Shown here one piece after another: positions 44,401-56,255 of a stretch of DNA of 64,000 nt; within the stretch, counting starts at the first letter, position 1; each line of letters opens with the position of its first letter. Origin of the DNA: Brassica napus (lineage: Eukaryota; Streptophyta; Magnoliopsida; Brassicales; Brassicaceae); assembly GCF_020379485.1 (NCBI RefSeq), contig NC_063444.1, forward strand, positions 6,644,652 to 6,708,651, in the 5' to 3' direction. The notes beneath the pieces were generated by a model. That model did no database searches and was not told where the DNA came from. It saw only the letters and a program-made list of their open reading frames with translations. A program made the translations under genes and the position numbers.

Positions 44401-46562
44401 CAGTTTTTAATTATTTATTTTATTAAATGATGTATTTCTAATATACGTTCATATTATATTCATTAAGTAAATTTTTTTTTTACATCTTAAACTATCTATT
44501 TTTTTACGAATATGTGATATCATATAAAAAATATAAAAAAATGAGTATAGAGTTAATTAGATAATTTTAAAAACAGAAATTTTTCTTTGGTGTGCGATAT
44601 CATATAAAAAATGATCCGCCCAGTTAACAAAAATCATGATTATTTTAAGTGTATTTTTTTTTATTTTGACCATTTCCTAAAACTATATTAAATTTTACAT
44701 ATTTTAATTAGAATATTTTTAATATCTTTACCTTTTTATTTGAAATGCAATTCAATATTTTTTAACAATTATAACAAAATATTTAAAAAATATTTTTAGA
44801 ATTTGTTTGAAAAATATGAAAATTACATTTTAAATTAAAATTATCCTAAAATATGATAAGTTTTGATGTAAACGAAAACTCAAATTATGTCAAAATAATG
44901 ATATTCAATGATAATAACAATTTTAACTGATTATTTTTAAAAAAATACATTTACAAAAATATTGTTTGAAAGAAAATTCATTTATCTTTCAAATATAAAA
45001 TGAAAATATTTTAATTAAATAAGAAAAAATATAAATAAAAACCATAAATTTAGCAAATGACAACTGAGTTATATTATGCTAAAATTTTCTTTCTAACAAT
45101 TTATCAAATGACAAATGAGTTATGAGCAAATAATACCATATAATTTTTAAAAACATAGCCATTCTTAAATATTTTTTGAATAAATAATTATTTTTAAATT
45201 TAATCAACTGAAAATAATATCCGTACAATTGTGTGAGTCAAATTCTAGTTTTTTTGATGCATGTTATATATTAGTGTTGCATGTTTTAGGTAACATTTTA
45301 ATGATGCACGTTTTTAAAAATCTCCATTATTAATTAAAATTATGTACATAAGGATAACTCATGAGTTTTTTTGGTTGATTAAATGACATTATGTCCAAAT
45401 TTATTTAAAGATATTTCATTAAGATAATTGAAAAAGACAAACAATAAAATATGAAGTTTAAATTCATTTAAGCATATTTCATTAATGTAACTGAAAAGAC
45501 AAGTAATAAATTAGACAATTTTATTCGTTTTAGGATATTTCATAAATGCAATTGAAAAAGACAATAAAAAAAAAAGTTTAATTAATGAAGTAAGAACATT
45601 TTTAAATGGATACTTCTCTTTTAATAATATAGATTTAGGATTCGAAAAGGATTTAAAAGTCCAAGTTACCAAAAATAACAGATACAATAGTATCTACTAT
45701 CTAGTTTTTGTTTTTGGAATAAACTACATATATAGATTTGAGTGTAAAAGCGAGGTGTATTTTCTTTTTACAAATAGGTATATTGTTTATTAGATAATTT
45801 CTACAGCAAGTTAACATTCAAGTTTCTTATTCAGCTCTACTACGCATTAACTCCATTTTATCAAAAACACCATACGACATCAATTTAAATTTTGGCCCTA
45901 TGCCAACGATGGACAGTCCAAGATTTGATTCCCGAAATACCCTTTGATAATTCATGTCCCCTTAGCCCATACATCGACAGATAATGTTGGGGACGATCCA
46001 TTGATTTGTTTAATTTTTCACCCACATATTTAATAAAACTTACTCAGAAAATCGTATAAGACAAGATATGCATATATGTAATCCAAAAATATTCGATCGT
46101 CCAGGTTAGTGCGGCACGAGGAACGATATAGATAAAGAGAAAGGAATTTTAATTAAAATCTAAAAGAAAATAAAAAGATTAAAGAGTTTAAAATGCATAT
46201 CGTTACTTTATTGGAGTTGCTACCGACCGACGATGCATAAGACAAAGTTAGAAGAATTATCGATTTAAGTATTACTACTTATTCGTGTCTTCGCAGAGAA
46301 AACTAAAACAATTATAAAAAGAATTTAAAATCAAATTTATTGGTTGTTTCCAGGAATCAGCGATTGATTATTTTTATCTTTATGAATACTTCTGACTTAT
46401 GATCTACTACGGATTTACTCCATTTTACTCCGCTGGGGACTAAAGGTTTTGATTGTATGGTATCTATAGCGCAACAAGGAAAGGTGGAAAATTTATTACT
46501 CCATATTACGCCGAGTTTTTGTCAATAAAGTAAAATACTTTATTCTTTATTTACTTATCCAT
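44401..46562. other. AT-rich intergenic DNA
   Basis: No gene was found; only short A/T-rich repeats. Confidence 0.55.
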
Positions 46563-47611
46563 GGATTCACCCTCTAAGGTGAACCTTTAGATTTACCAAC
46601 CAATAGTATTGTGTTATTTCATATTCGATATATTTTATAAAAAACAAAATATTGTCAAGTTATATTATGTTTTTAAAATAAAAATATAAAATAAATAAAT
46701 AAGAAAATAGTAATAATTACAAAAAAAAATATTTTTAACGTCGTCAGCAAAACATTAATCCCTAAATCATAATCCCTAAACCCTTGGGTAAACTCCCTGT
46801 TCTAAAAATCGGCCGCCTAGCCGCCTAGGCCCTACGCGTCACTCTTTCACTCCGATTTATGCCAAATCGGTTTAAAAAATCGGATATCCGATTTTTTCCG
46901 CCTAGACCGCCTAAATGACTGCCTAGCCGCCTAATCTATTTTTTTATTTTTTTTTATTTTTTATTTTTTTATTTTTTAAATAATATTTTTATTTGTTTAT
47001 TTGATCTAAAATTTTATAAATATCATTTATATTCATAATTTTGATGAAAATTACACTATATTAAGTTTATATATTCTATTTGTGTGTTTTATACAATCTT
47101 AAACATGAAAATGTATTAATATTATACACAATTAAAGATTAACATGTTTTATAATATAGTAAACCATCTAAAAATTCCGCCCCGCATAATTTCCGATTAA
47201 TCCCAGATTTTCTCTTTAGGCGCTAGGCCCAACCCGACCGCCCGACTAGCGCCTAGCACGTTCCCGAACAGAAGGTAAACCCTAAACCCTTAGATAAATC
47301 CTAAACTCTAAATAAAAAACACTAAACACTAAAACACTCATGAGTTTAGGGTTTTATGGTTTTACTGTTTAATGTTTTTGATTTAGAGTTTATGATTTAT
47401 CCAAGGGTTTAGGGTTTAGGATTTAGGATTTAGAATTTAGGGTTTGGTGTTTTGCCGACAAAATTTTTTTTTCTTCTGTAACTACTATTTTTTTTATCTT
47501 TTTATTTTAAAAACATAATATAATTTGACAATATTTTGTTTTTTTTTTCTAAAAGATATCGAATTTGATATAATAAAATCCTATTGGTTGGTGAACCTAG
47601 GAGGTGAACCC
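46563..47611. mobile_element. Palindromic Mutator-like MITE, copy A (carries a nested element)
   Basis: Arms mirror each other: ACCAACCAATAG near the left end and CTATTGGTTGGTGAACC near the right, followed inward by matching AT-rich arms and AAACCCTAAAC/GTTTAGGGTTT telomere-like blocks. It belongs to the same family as copy B, whose boundaries are proven. Copy A's exact ends are uncertain. A 478-bp element is nested at 46796-47273. Confidence 0.65.
46796..47273. mobile_element. Nested DNA element with CCGCCTAG-rich ends
   Basis: Left end CCTGTTCTAAAAATCGGCCG; right end, reversed, TTCTGTTCGGGAACG followed by GCTAGGCGCTAG. It is flanked by GGTAAACTC (46787-46795) and GGTAAACCC (47274-47282). 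It interrupts the telomere-like arm of copy A. Confidence 0.6.
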
Positions 47612-47668
47612 AACTCTTCTTTATTTAATCTGGTTACTATTGAAACAGCAAAAAACATACTCACATTA

Positions 47669-48439
47669 GAGAAACCTCTAGATTCACCAACCAATAGTGT
47701 TTCAGTATTTGATATTTGATATCTTTTAAAAAAGGAAACAAAATTGAATTTCCAAATAAGATTATATTTTTAAAATAAAACAATAAAAATACATAAAATA
47801 GTTACAAAAAATAAATAAATAAATATTGTTAAACCGTTAGCAAAATACTAAATCTTATACCCTAAATCCTAAACTCCAAACCCTAAATTATAAACCTTAA
47901 ATCTTGGATAAACCGTAAACCATTGGAAAATTTTAAACCCTAAATCATACATTAAAATCTAAATCTTAATAACATTAAACCCTAAACCTTAATCACTAAA
48001 ACCTAAACCCTTGGATAAACCCTGAACCCTTGGATAAATCATAAACTTTAAATCAAAAATATTTAAAATTAAACCTTAGAGTTTATGATTTATCCAAGGG
48101 TTCAGAGTTTACCTAAGAGTTTAGGGTTTAGTGATTAGGATTTAGGGTTTAGTGTTATTAAGGTTTAAGATTTTCCAACGGTTTAGAGTTTATCCAAAGT
48201 TTAAGATTTAACGTTTAGGGTTTAGGATTTAGGGTATACGGTTTAGTATTTTGCTGAAGACTTAACAATATTAATTTATTTATTTTTTGTAACTATTTTT
48301 ATATATTTTTATTATTTTATTTTAAAAATATAATCTAAATTAGATATTTAATTTAATTTTATTTTTTAAAAGATATTAAATATCAAATATTCAAACACTA
48401 TTGGATGGTGAACCCTAGGGGTGAACCCAAGAATTTCTC
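47669..48439. mobile_element. Palindromic Mutator-like MITE, copy B
   Basis: 771 bp bounded by an exact 9-bp duplication CTCACATTA (47660-47668 and 48440-48448), the length typical of Mutator-like elements. Ends are GAGAAACCTCTAG and, reversed, GAGAAATTCTTGG. The long inverted arms contain many CCCTAAA-type words that read as interstitial telomere repeats but are part of the palindrome. No coding capacity. Confidence 0.85.
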
Positions 48440-48460
48440 CTCACATTATTACGCTCAGTT

Positions 48461-48759
48461 TAGTAAGCCACCTCTCTGCAAAAACAAACACAATAGTGTT
48501 ATCTCCCATTGCATATAACATCACAATATCAGAGGAAACGCCATGTTACCTTCTGCACACTCTCAGTGAATCCCTCTTCTAACCATTTGTGATCTGTAAT
48601 AACCTCCTTCACCGGGCGGCCATTGATTCTGGCATTCAAGAAGTCTGGCACCTGATTCACCTCTAAAAGATAAGAGAAACATCCCAAAATGTAGAGAAAC
48701 AACAAATGACACTAGAGCAAGTTAAGGCAAACCTGAGTTGCGGAGTGATTTCCCCATAT
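48461..48759 (-). pseudogene. Captured fragment of an NADP-malate dehydrogenase gene
   Basis: On the minus strand: IWGNHSATQ (48733-48759), intron, [20 protein letters not shown] then [14 protein letters not shown] (48550-48651), intron, and RGGLL (48461-48475), where similarity stops. This matches consecutive exons of chloroplast NADP-dependent malate dehydrogenase (family recognised from memory). Introns with correct GT/AG sites are kept, so it moved as DNA, not as cDNA. It begins exactly where MITE copy C starts and ends where the shared MITE flank starts. It is only about 48 codons and cannot function. Confidence 0.85.
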
Positions 48760-49365
48760 GTTCACCCTCCTGGGGTGACCCTCTCTAGATTCACCAACCA
48801 ATAGTATTGTGTTAATTCATATTCGATATCTATTATAAAAAGAAACAAAATATTGTCAAGTTATATTATGTTTTTAAAATAAAAAAAATAAAAATAAAAA
48901 AATAAGAAAATAGTAGTAATTACAAAAAAAAATATTTTTAACGTCGTCAGCAAAACATTAAACCCTAAATCCTAAACCCTAAACTCTAGAGTCAATATGA
49001 GTATGTGCATTGTTTGCTGTCAAAAAAAAAACACCAAACTCTAAATTCTAATCCCTAAACCCTAAATCCTAAACCCTAAACTCTTGGATAAATCATAAAC
49101 TCAAAAATCAAAAACATTAAACAGTAAAACCATAAAATCCTAAACTCATGAGTGTTTTAGTTTTTAGCGTTTTTTATTTAGAGTTTAGGATTTATCTAAG
49201 AGTTTAGGATTTACCCAAGGGTTTAGGGTTTAGGGATTACTACTATTTTTTTATCTTTTTATTTTAAAAACTAATATAATTTGACAATATTTTGTTTCTT
49301 TTTTAAAAAAATATCGAATTTGAAGTAATGAAATCCTATTGGTTGGTGAATCTAGGGGATAACCC
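48760..49365. mobile_element. Palindromic Mutator-like MITE, copy C
   Basis: Left end GTTCACCCTCC with ATTCACCAACCAATAG, mirrored at the right by CCTATTGGTTGGTGAATC. Internal CCCTAAA/TTTAGGG blocks match copies A and B. The ~70 bp after its right end (CAACTCTTCTTTA to ACGCTCAGTTT) matches the right flank of copy A. A 47-bp poly(A)-ended insertion lies at about 48989-49035. Confidence 0.7.
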
Positions 49366-51103
49366 AACTCTTCTTTACTATCGAAACAGCAAAAAACATA
49401 CTCACATTATTACGCTCAGTTTCATTAGCGTAACTCATTTATTTCACTTTTCCTCCTTTTCTCATTTTTATATTTCTTCTCATTTCCACCTTTTCTATTT
49501 CTCACATTTACTCCAAAAGTAACCAATCACACTCAAAGAGTGAAAGAACATGCTGTCTGCTTCACGTGTAAAACTTGTAAGACATTGAAGGCCAAAATTA
49601 GTTGTACTTGTATATGCTAGTTTCTTATAATGCATTTACGTATCAGTGTTTCTCATGTATATAACAATCAATTTAATTTTGTTGCGGTTGAAGTCTATCT
49701 CTCGATGGTAGTTATTGTTAAAGAAAAACTGTGATCAAATACAGGAAACATAATTGTAACGAACATATAATTAACCAGTAGTAAAATACGCAAAGCCGCA
49801 AAGATAGAGATACGACTAACAAATACTTATATGAGTTTTAATCTATCAATCCAACATACTGTCCTAATCGCACGTTAATATCCTTACTTCTATCATAAAC
49901 TACCCCGCAGCACTTGGACACAAAAAGAAACTCCACTAAAATGTGAAAAGAAGAAGTACAAACAGGAAACAGAGTGATTGTAACGAAAAGGTAGGAAGCA
50001 CACTGGATCTTTTACTATAAAGGAGTAGATGAAGAAAGATTTAGAGCTTGTTAGAATAACTGGCCCCATGAATCTTTTTTGGGAGATTTGTAAGCACATC
50101 TAAACTTCGGGGGGGGGGGGTTAATCAAGACAAATGAGTTGCTTTCAAACTTTAACTCGAAATATGAGCTAACGCTACATGAAAGAAAAAGGTAAAAACC
50201 CCAATATAACTGGTTTTATACGTGTCATTAAATTTGACTGTTATAGGGATGTAAATTCGTAACCTATTTCTACAATTTTAAAATTGTATTATTATGAATT
50301 GTTATATTTTTAGTGATTTCATCTGTTATTGGTTTGGTGATTTTTTAATTTTATCAACTTTTTGTTACTGTAACTATTTTCTATATATTTTGGTAATTTT
50401 ACTAAATGTAGTGGTGCCGAGATATATATTTTATACTGTTTTGTTTATACAACACAATTTTGAAATTCTAAAAATGTTATAACTAAACAAAAACAAATAT
50501 TTGATAGTATTGTTAAACATAACTTTTTTCTTCATAATTCCTAAAACCAACCGACGAACTATTTTCAGTTAAATCTAGACACCATTTAACCGATACTAAT
50601 CGTCCATATTTAGTTTGGCAATTGAGAGAATAAACGCAATATACAAACCCTTCTCATTCTATTCGTGTTATTACTAAAAATGAATTCAATTGGACTTGAA
50701 TACGTTTTGTGAGTTGTAATTGCGTCCAACCTAGGTTTTGGCAGATAAAAGTTCAGTTTTAGAACCTAGGTAAACCAGAATCGTACTACTAGCCAAACTC
50801 GCAAAACTATTACGTAAACACAAAAAAATTCAAGTCGTGTACTTAATATCGTCTACAAAATAATTTGAAAAAAAGAACGGGATCGAACTTGTGATATAAA
50901 CATATATAGAAGCTTTCTCTCTAATATACCAATATGCTATACCAGATTTTTAGACACTCGGTTTTAGCTTCTCTTTATCTAAATCTTTCTCTTGTGTTTA
51001 AAGCTTGATAGAATATCCAGCGGGAGACTTTTTCAAAAAAAAAAAAAAAAAAAAAAATATCCAGCGGGAGAGGAGCGGAGGAGATATGTTACAATTTAGA
51101 CTA
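49366..51103. other. Intergenic DNA between the MITE cluster and Copia-E
   Basis: No gene was found. It includes a 12-G tract (50109-50120) and micro-insertion 51013-51071, and ends with GACTA (51099-51103), the left target duplication of Copia-E. Confidence 0.55.
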
Positions 51104-51338
51104 TGTTGAAACACAAGTTAATAAGAAGTCCTTCTCTTATTCAATCAAATCAAACTCACAAGATCACAAATCACCAAAGCTCTTATGTTATGTCACAAGC
51201 TTGACATCTCCATATATATAAAATATAAAGTCCTAAACACATTCAATATAGGATAACAAGATAACTCCTAATCATCATAGACTTTCCTATTTTATATATG
51301 TAGTTTTATCTTCGAGCTATTCCAAGCTTATCCCAACA
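51104..51338 (-). repeat. Copia-E 3' LTR
   Basis: 235 bp. The pol reading frame runs through the polypurine tract and ends at 51317, about 22 bases inside this LTR. Confidence 0.9.
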
Positions 51339-54300
51339 TTCTCCCCTTTAAGCTTTGAATCATTTTCTCCAACATTTTGAACTCCAATCAAACTTCTCAT
51401 CTCTCCAAACTTAAGTCTTCCAAGAGACTTAGTCAATATGCCAGCTCGCTGTTCATTCCCCGGAACATGCTCAACTTCTATTTGATCCTTCTCAACACAT
51501 TCACGTATGAAGTGGAACCTTCTATGTATATGTTTAGAGCGTCCATGAAAGATTGGATTTTTAGTCAATGCGATCGCTGATTTTTTGTCAACTCGAATGG
51601 TTACTTGAACAATGTTTCGACCAACAACTTCACTCAGCAACTCTTGAAGCCACACGGCTTGTTCGGCTGCTTCTGTCGCCGCCATAAACTCCGCTTCACA
51701 TGACGAAAGTGCAACGATCTTCTGCTTTTGTGAACACCAAGTTATGGGACTGTCATCAAGGTAGAATACGTGACCATGTGTGCTTCTACCGTCATCTTCG
51801 TCAACATTATGTGAGCTGTCGCTATAGCCTTTTATCTCACGCTTCAATGATCGAGAATACACAAGACCGAGAGAGCACGTTCCTTGTAAGTACCTAAGCA
51901 CTTGCTTTAAAGCTGCTCCATGTGATTCCTTCGGTTCCTGCATGTATCTACTGAGAATCCCAACGCTGTATGAAAGATCCGGACGAGTGTGCAACAAGTA
52001 ACGAAGACAACCTATACTTCTTCTGTAATCACGCTCGTTGATGCCTCTCTCGTGTGTTGCCTTTGAAAGTTTCACATTGATATCCATGGGAACAGACGTC
52101 GAGTTGCAAGAACTCATTCCAGCTTCCTCGAGAATCTTAGCAGCATATCTATCTTGCCTCAAAGAGATTCCTGTCTCATGTTGATGAACTTCAATGCCCA
52201 AGTAATAGGTTAGCTTCCCTAGATCGCTCATCTCAAATCTCTTTGACATATCTTTTTTAAACTCAAGAATGTCTTGATATGACGATCCCGTAACAAGTAA
52301 ATCATCGACGTACACAACCACGATCAGAACATGCTTCTTCTTATCTTTTCGGTAGAGAGATGGCTCTTTAGAACATCTCTTAAAGCCAAGCTCTTGAAGT
52401 ATTCCATTAAGCTTTACGTTCCAAGCACGAGGTGCTTGTCTTAAACCATACAACGCCTTCTTAAGTTTATATACCTTTCTTTCCTTTCCCGTGATCAAAA
52501 ACCCTTCAGGCTGCGTGACGTATACGTCTTCTTTCAACTCACCATGGAGGAATGCAGTTTTTACGTCGAGATGGTGTATCTCCCAAGCATTTGAGGCTGC
52601 TATTGCTATAACAAGTCGAATGGTTTCAATCCGAGCAACCAGCGCAAACACCTCATCATAATCAACTCCGTGTCTTTGTACATAGCCCTTTGCGACCAAC
52701 CGTGCCTTAAACTTACTGATGCTACCATCTGCGTTCCTCTTTATTTTAAAAACCCACTTCAATCCGATTGGCTTCACACCTAAGGGAAGATCAACAAGTA
52801 TCCACGTATTATTTTTCTCAATAGAACCAATCTCATCCTTGCATGCTTCTACCCAAACCTCATGCTCCTTTGCTTCATTGTAATCCTAAGGCTCATCATT
52901 CAGAACCATTAGCAATATCTCTCCCTCTGCTTCGGCGAGAAGAACGTAATCATCAAGGTACGCCGGCTTTGAACTAACTCTCGTTGATCTTCTCAACTGA
53001 GTTTGTCCTTCATTCTCATCAATAAGTTCTTCTTCTGTTTCTTGTTCTTCTTCATCAACTTCGACTGTTTCTGTAATCTCTCGTACGTCTTGAGGCTCGG
53101 TATTTGCTTCGTCACTCTCGAAACTTTGCATATCAATAGAGAAGCTGTCGTTATTAGACCCTCTGTTTGTCTCGTTAGAGCTCCATATCCACTTCTTATC
53201 TTCCTCAAATACAACATCTCTACTCACTACAATTCTTTTGCTTGTTGGATCGAGTAATCGATAAGCTTTAGACCCGGGTTCTGTTCCTAGATGGACAAGA
53301 GCACGCGATCGATCGTCAAGTTTCTTTCTCCCTGCGGTTTCGGTTCTAGCATGACATACGCAGCCAAAAACTCTTAAGTGTCTTAGGTTAGGTTTCTTGC
53401 TGCGTAAGGTTTCATATGGGGTTCCTCCAGATAGGGATCTTGTGGAAATTTGGTTGATCAGATAAGTAGTGTGCCTCGTTGCTTCGCCCCATAGCCAACT
53501 TGGTACATCCATATGCTTTAGTATGCTCCGTGTCATCTCAAGTAACGTTCGATTTCACCGTTCAACAACACCATTCTATTGTGGAGAGTATGGAGCCGTT
53601 AGATGTCGAGTGATTCCATTCTTATTGCAGTAGAGATTGAACTCGTGTGAACCAAATTCACCGCCTCTATCGGTTCTGAATGTCTTTATTGTAGCTCCAG
53701 TTTCGAGTTCCACAACATTTTTAAAGCATTTGAACTTATCAAAAGCTTCTCTCTTCTCTTTTAGTAGTATTATCCACATGTATCGGGAGAAGTCATCAAT
53801 GAGTACAAACACATACCGTTTATGTGCTGGCGTGGCAGGAGTGATTGGCCCGCAGAGATCCCCATGAACCAGTTCGAGAGGCTGAGTAGCTCAGTGTAGC
53901 GTCGCTTTTGGAAACGGAGCTCGAGCTTGCTTCCCGCGCAAGCAAGACACCATGTTTCTGTTTTGATGTCGAGATGAGGTATGCCAGTCACGAGTTCCTT
54001 GCTGATCATCAACTTCATTGTATTTAGGTTTACATGGCCGAGACGAGAGTGCCATTTGTATGACTCTGTAGTTTCAGAGATTTGAAGAACTTGAACTGTA
54101 TCTGCTTCAAGGATGACTTTGTATAAGCGGTTTGGAGAGCGTGTGGTCTTGACCATTAGGTGCCCCATACGGTCATGAAGGTGTAGTTCCTTGTCCTTCA
54201 TTCTTACTTCGCATCCAGCCTCTGTAGCTTGTCCTAAGCTGATTATATTGCTCCGTAGTCCAGGTATATAATAAACATCTTTTAGTATTTTCTTCTCATC

Positions 54301-55455
54301 ACCATCAAATATGAACCGAATGGAACCTCTTCCTTTGATGTCAATTCGAGAGTCATCACCAAAACGGACTCTTCCGGTTATTCTTTCATCGAGTGTTGCA
54401 AAAAAGGTTCGGTTTCCGCTCATGTGATTGCTTACTCCGTTATCAAGGAACCATATGTTCGTTGTATCTTGTTCAGAATCAAAGACACTAGGTTTTACCT
54501 TTTGCTCATTAAGATAAACCACTTCATGCATCATTAGTTCATCGGCGTCCTGAGTGTCTTCGTCCTTCTTCTCCATTGTTTTTTGTAGCTTAAGCAACTT
54601 ATCAGGACAGTCCTGTGTGTAGTGACCGAGCTTATCACACTTAAAACAAGTAATATGTGATATATCTCAGGTCTGTCCTTGTCTGTATGCTTCTCGCTGA
54701 GCATGGAAGTTGCCAAATTTTCCTCTACTTCTTCCTCTCCAATTGGATCGTCCTCCGCGTCCTCTGCCTATATTACCGCCAAAATTCTCTTGTTGAGACT
54801 CCATATTTGAGCTAGCATACATGAGCTTGTCTTGATCATCGCCATGCTGCTCATCTTCTTCTTCACATATCCTCTCTTCATATGCTTTTAGCCTACCAAC
54901 AATGTCTTCAAAACTTGTGGTATTCAAGTCAAGTACATGTTCAAGTGATGCCACGATATGAATATTTTTTTTTCTTGGCAAGCTTTTCAGAAATTTCTTC
55001 ACGAGTTTCGGTTCCTCAATGATTTCTGCTAATGACACAGATTTTGAGGAGATTTCGGATAACTTTCCGGAGAAGATATCAATTGTATCTGAATCTTTCA
55101 TCTTGAGTCTATCGAACTCTGCCATCAAAGTTTGTAGTCTCGCTTTTTTCACACGTTCAGCTCCCACGTGTCGGGCTTTAACGGCGTCCCAAACCGATTT
55201 TGCCGTATCAAGGTCACCAACCTGCAATATCAAAGCCTCGGGAATTGATTGAAACAACAAAGCTATTGCCATGTTATTTTTCTCTTCGTGTTTGTTCCCG
55301 GGGTCAATTGTTTCCCAAACTTTGTTAACCTTGAGTGCAATCTTCATCCTCATTGCCCAGACCGTGTAGTTGGAAGCATTCAACATCGGAAGTTTTATGG
55401 AGGAAGGTCCGGTTTCCTTGGATGATGTCTCGACCTCATCCTTTACGTCACTCAT
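51317..55455 (-). pseudogene. Copia-E gag-pol, interrupted
   Basis: Gag from MSDVKDEV at 55455 (LNASNYTVWAMRMKIALK, Arg/Gly-rich tail), TGA at about 54667, zinc knuckle CFKCDKLGHYTQDC, and protease with DNG at the catalytic position (LDNGVSNHMSG; usually D-S/T-G). Integrase has WHSRLGHV and a C-x2-C remnant, a frameshift near 53800, RTDRGGEF, TAG at about 53573 inside the PQ-NGV block and TGA a few codons later. A TAG near 52886 precedes the RT. The RT and RNase H part (51317-52777) is open, with DVKTAFLHGELKEDVYVTQP, YVDDLLV, KGYSDSSHNVDED and SSCEAEFMA. It is non-functional as it stands. Confidence 0.92.
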
Positions 55456-55517
55456 GATTGATGTTTGTAGTTTCTCAAACGTTTGCTCTGTTTCTTGTAG
55501 AATGCTCTGATACCAAG

Positions 55518-55752
55518 TGTTGAAACACAAGTTAATAAGAAGTCTTTCTCTTATTTAATCAAATCAAACTCACAAGATCACAAATCACCAAAGCTCTTAT
55601 GTTATGTCACAAGCTTGACATCTCCATATATATAAAATATAAAGTCCTAAACACATTCAATATAGGATAACAAGATAACTCCTAATCATCATAGACTTTT
55701 CTATTTTATATATGTAGCTTTATCTTCAAGCTATTCCAAGCTTATCCCAACA
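55518..55752 (-). repeat. Copia-E 5' LTR
   Basis: 235-bp partner of 51104-51338, followed on the minus strand by the initiator tRNA-Met primer site. Confidence 0.9.
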
Positions 55753-55757
55753 GACGA

Positions 55758-56255
55758 AGATAGCTGGATAATACTGAATTGATTCTTGATTGTTTATAAA
55801 ACAAGAATCCACAACTCAGATAACTAAAGTTTAACTCGAAAATGGACAATCCAAACATAAATGAGGAACAATGAGTAATTTTCAAAATACAAAGAAAAAG
55901 AAGATACAGACGAGAGCAAGTGTCAACTATATATACTTTCATTTTGACTTTTCTTTTGATGACGTGGTTGTGGTCGACTTGGCATACTCTTTTTTTTTTT
56001 TTATGTATCGAGATACGGTTGACAAGTGTAAAATTAAGCCCCCATTGTCGGCTGGAGGCTGGAGGCTGGAGGCTGGAGCAGATGACGGGGTGCTCACTAA
56101 GACAATCAAGATAATTTCATAGTTTAAAGAGCAAGTTTAGGGATAGCAAATTTCAGAGCCTGATGCCCAATCACCAGTTAACAAAAGAGTTTCGACATTT
56201 GAAGGAACTTGATAGTTTATTTATAATAATATATAATGGAAATTATTTGTAAAAT
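55758..56255. other. Flank between Copia-E and the defensin-like gene
   Basis: No gene was found. A 7-bp unit GCTGGAG is repeated four times at about 56051-56080. Confidence 0.6.

Larger units (their letters stand above)
51104..55752 (-). mobile_element. Copia-E: full-length Ty1/copia element with few disabling mutations
   Basis: LTRs of 235 bp each (51104-51338 and 55518-55752), TGTTGAAACAC to TATCCCAACA, differ at five sites (about 2 percent), all transitions. Flanks GACTA (51099-51103) and GACGA (55753-55757) match at 4 of 5 bases. Coding is on the minus strand. Primer site TGGTATCAGAGC (complement at 55505-55516) and polypurine tract AAAGGGGAGAA at the other end are intact. All domains are present but interrupted by four stops and one frameshift. 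Confidence 0.93.

Noticed and set aside
47270..49260. CCCTAAA/TTTAGGG runs as an interstitial telomere
   Set aside because: They are degenerate and arranged as mirrored arms within MITEs with target duplications; not tandem telomere arrays.
53003..53257. Plus-strand open frames opposite Copia-E and the other copia elements
   Set aside because: They are antisense shadows of pol coding sequence.
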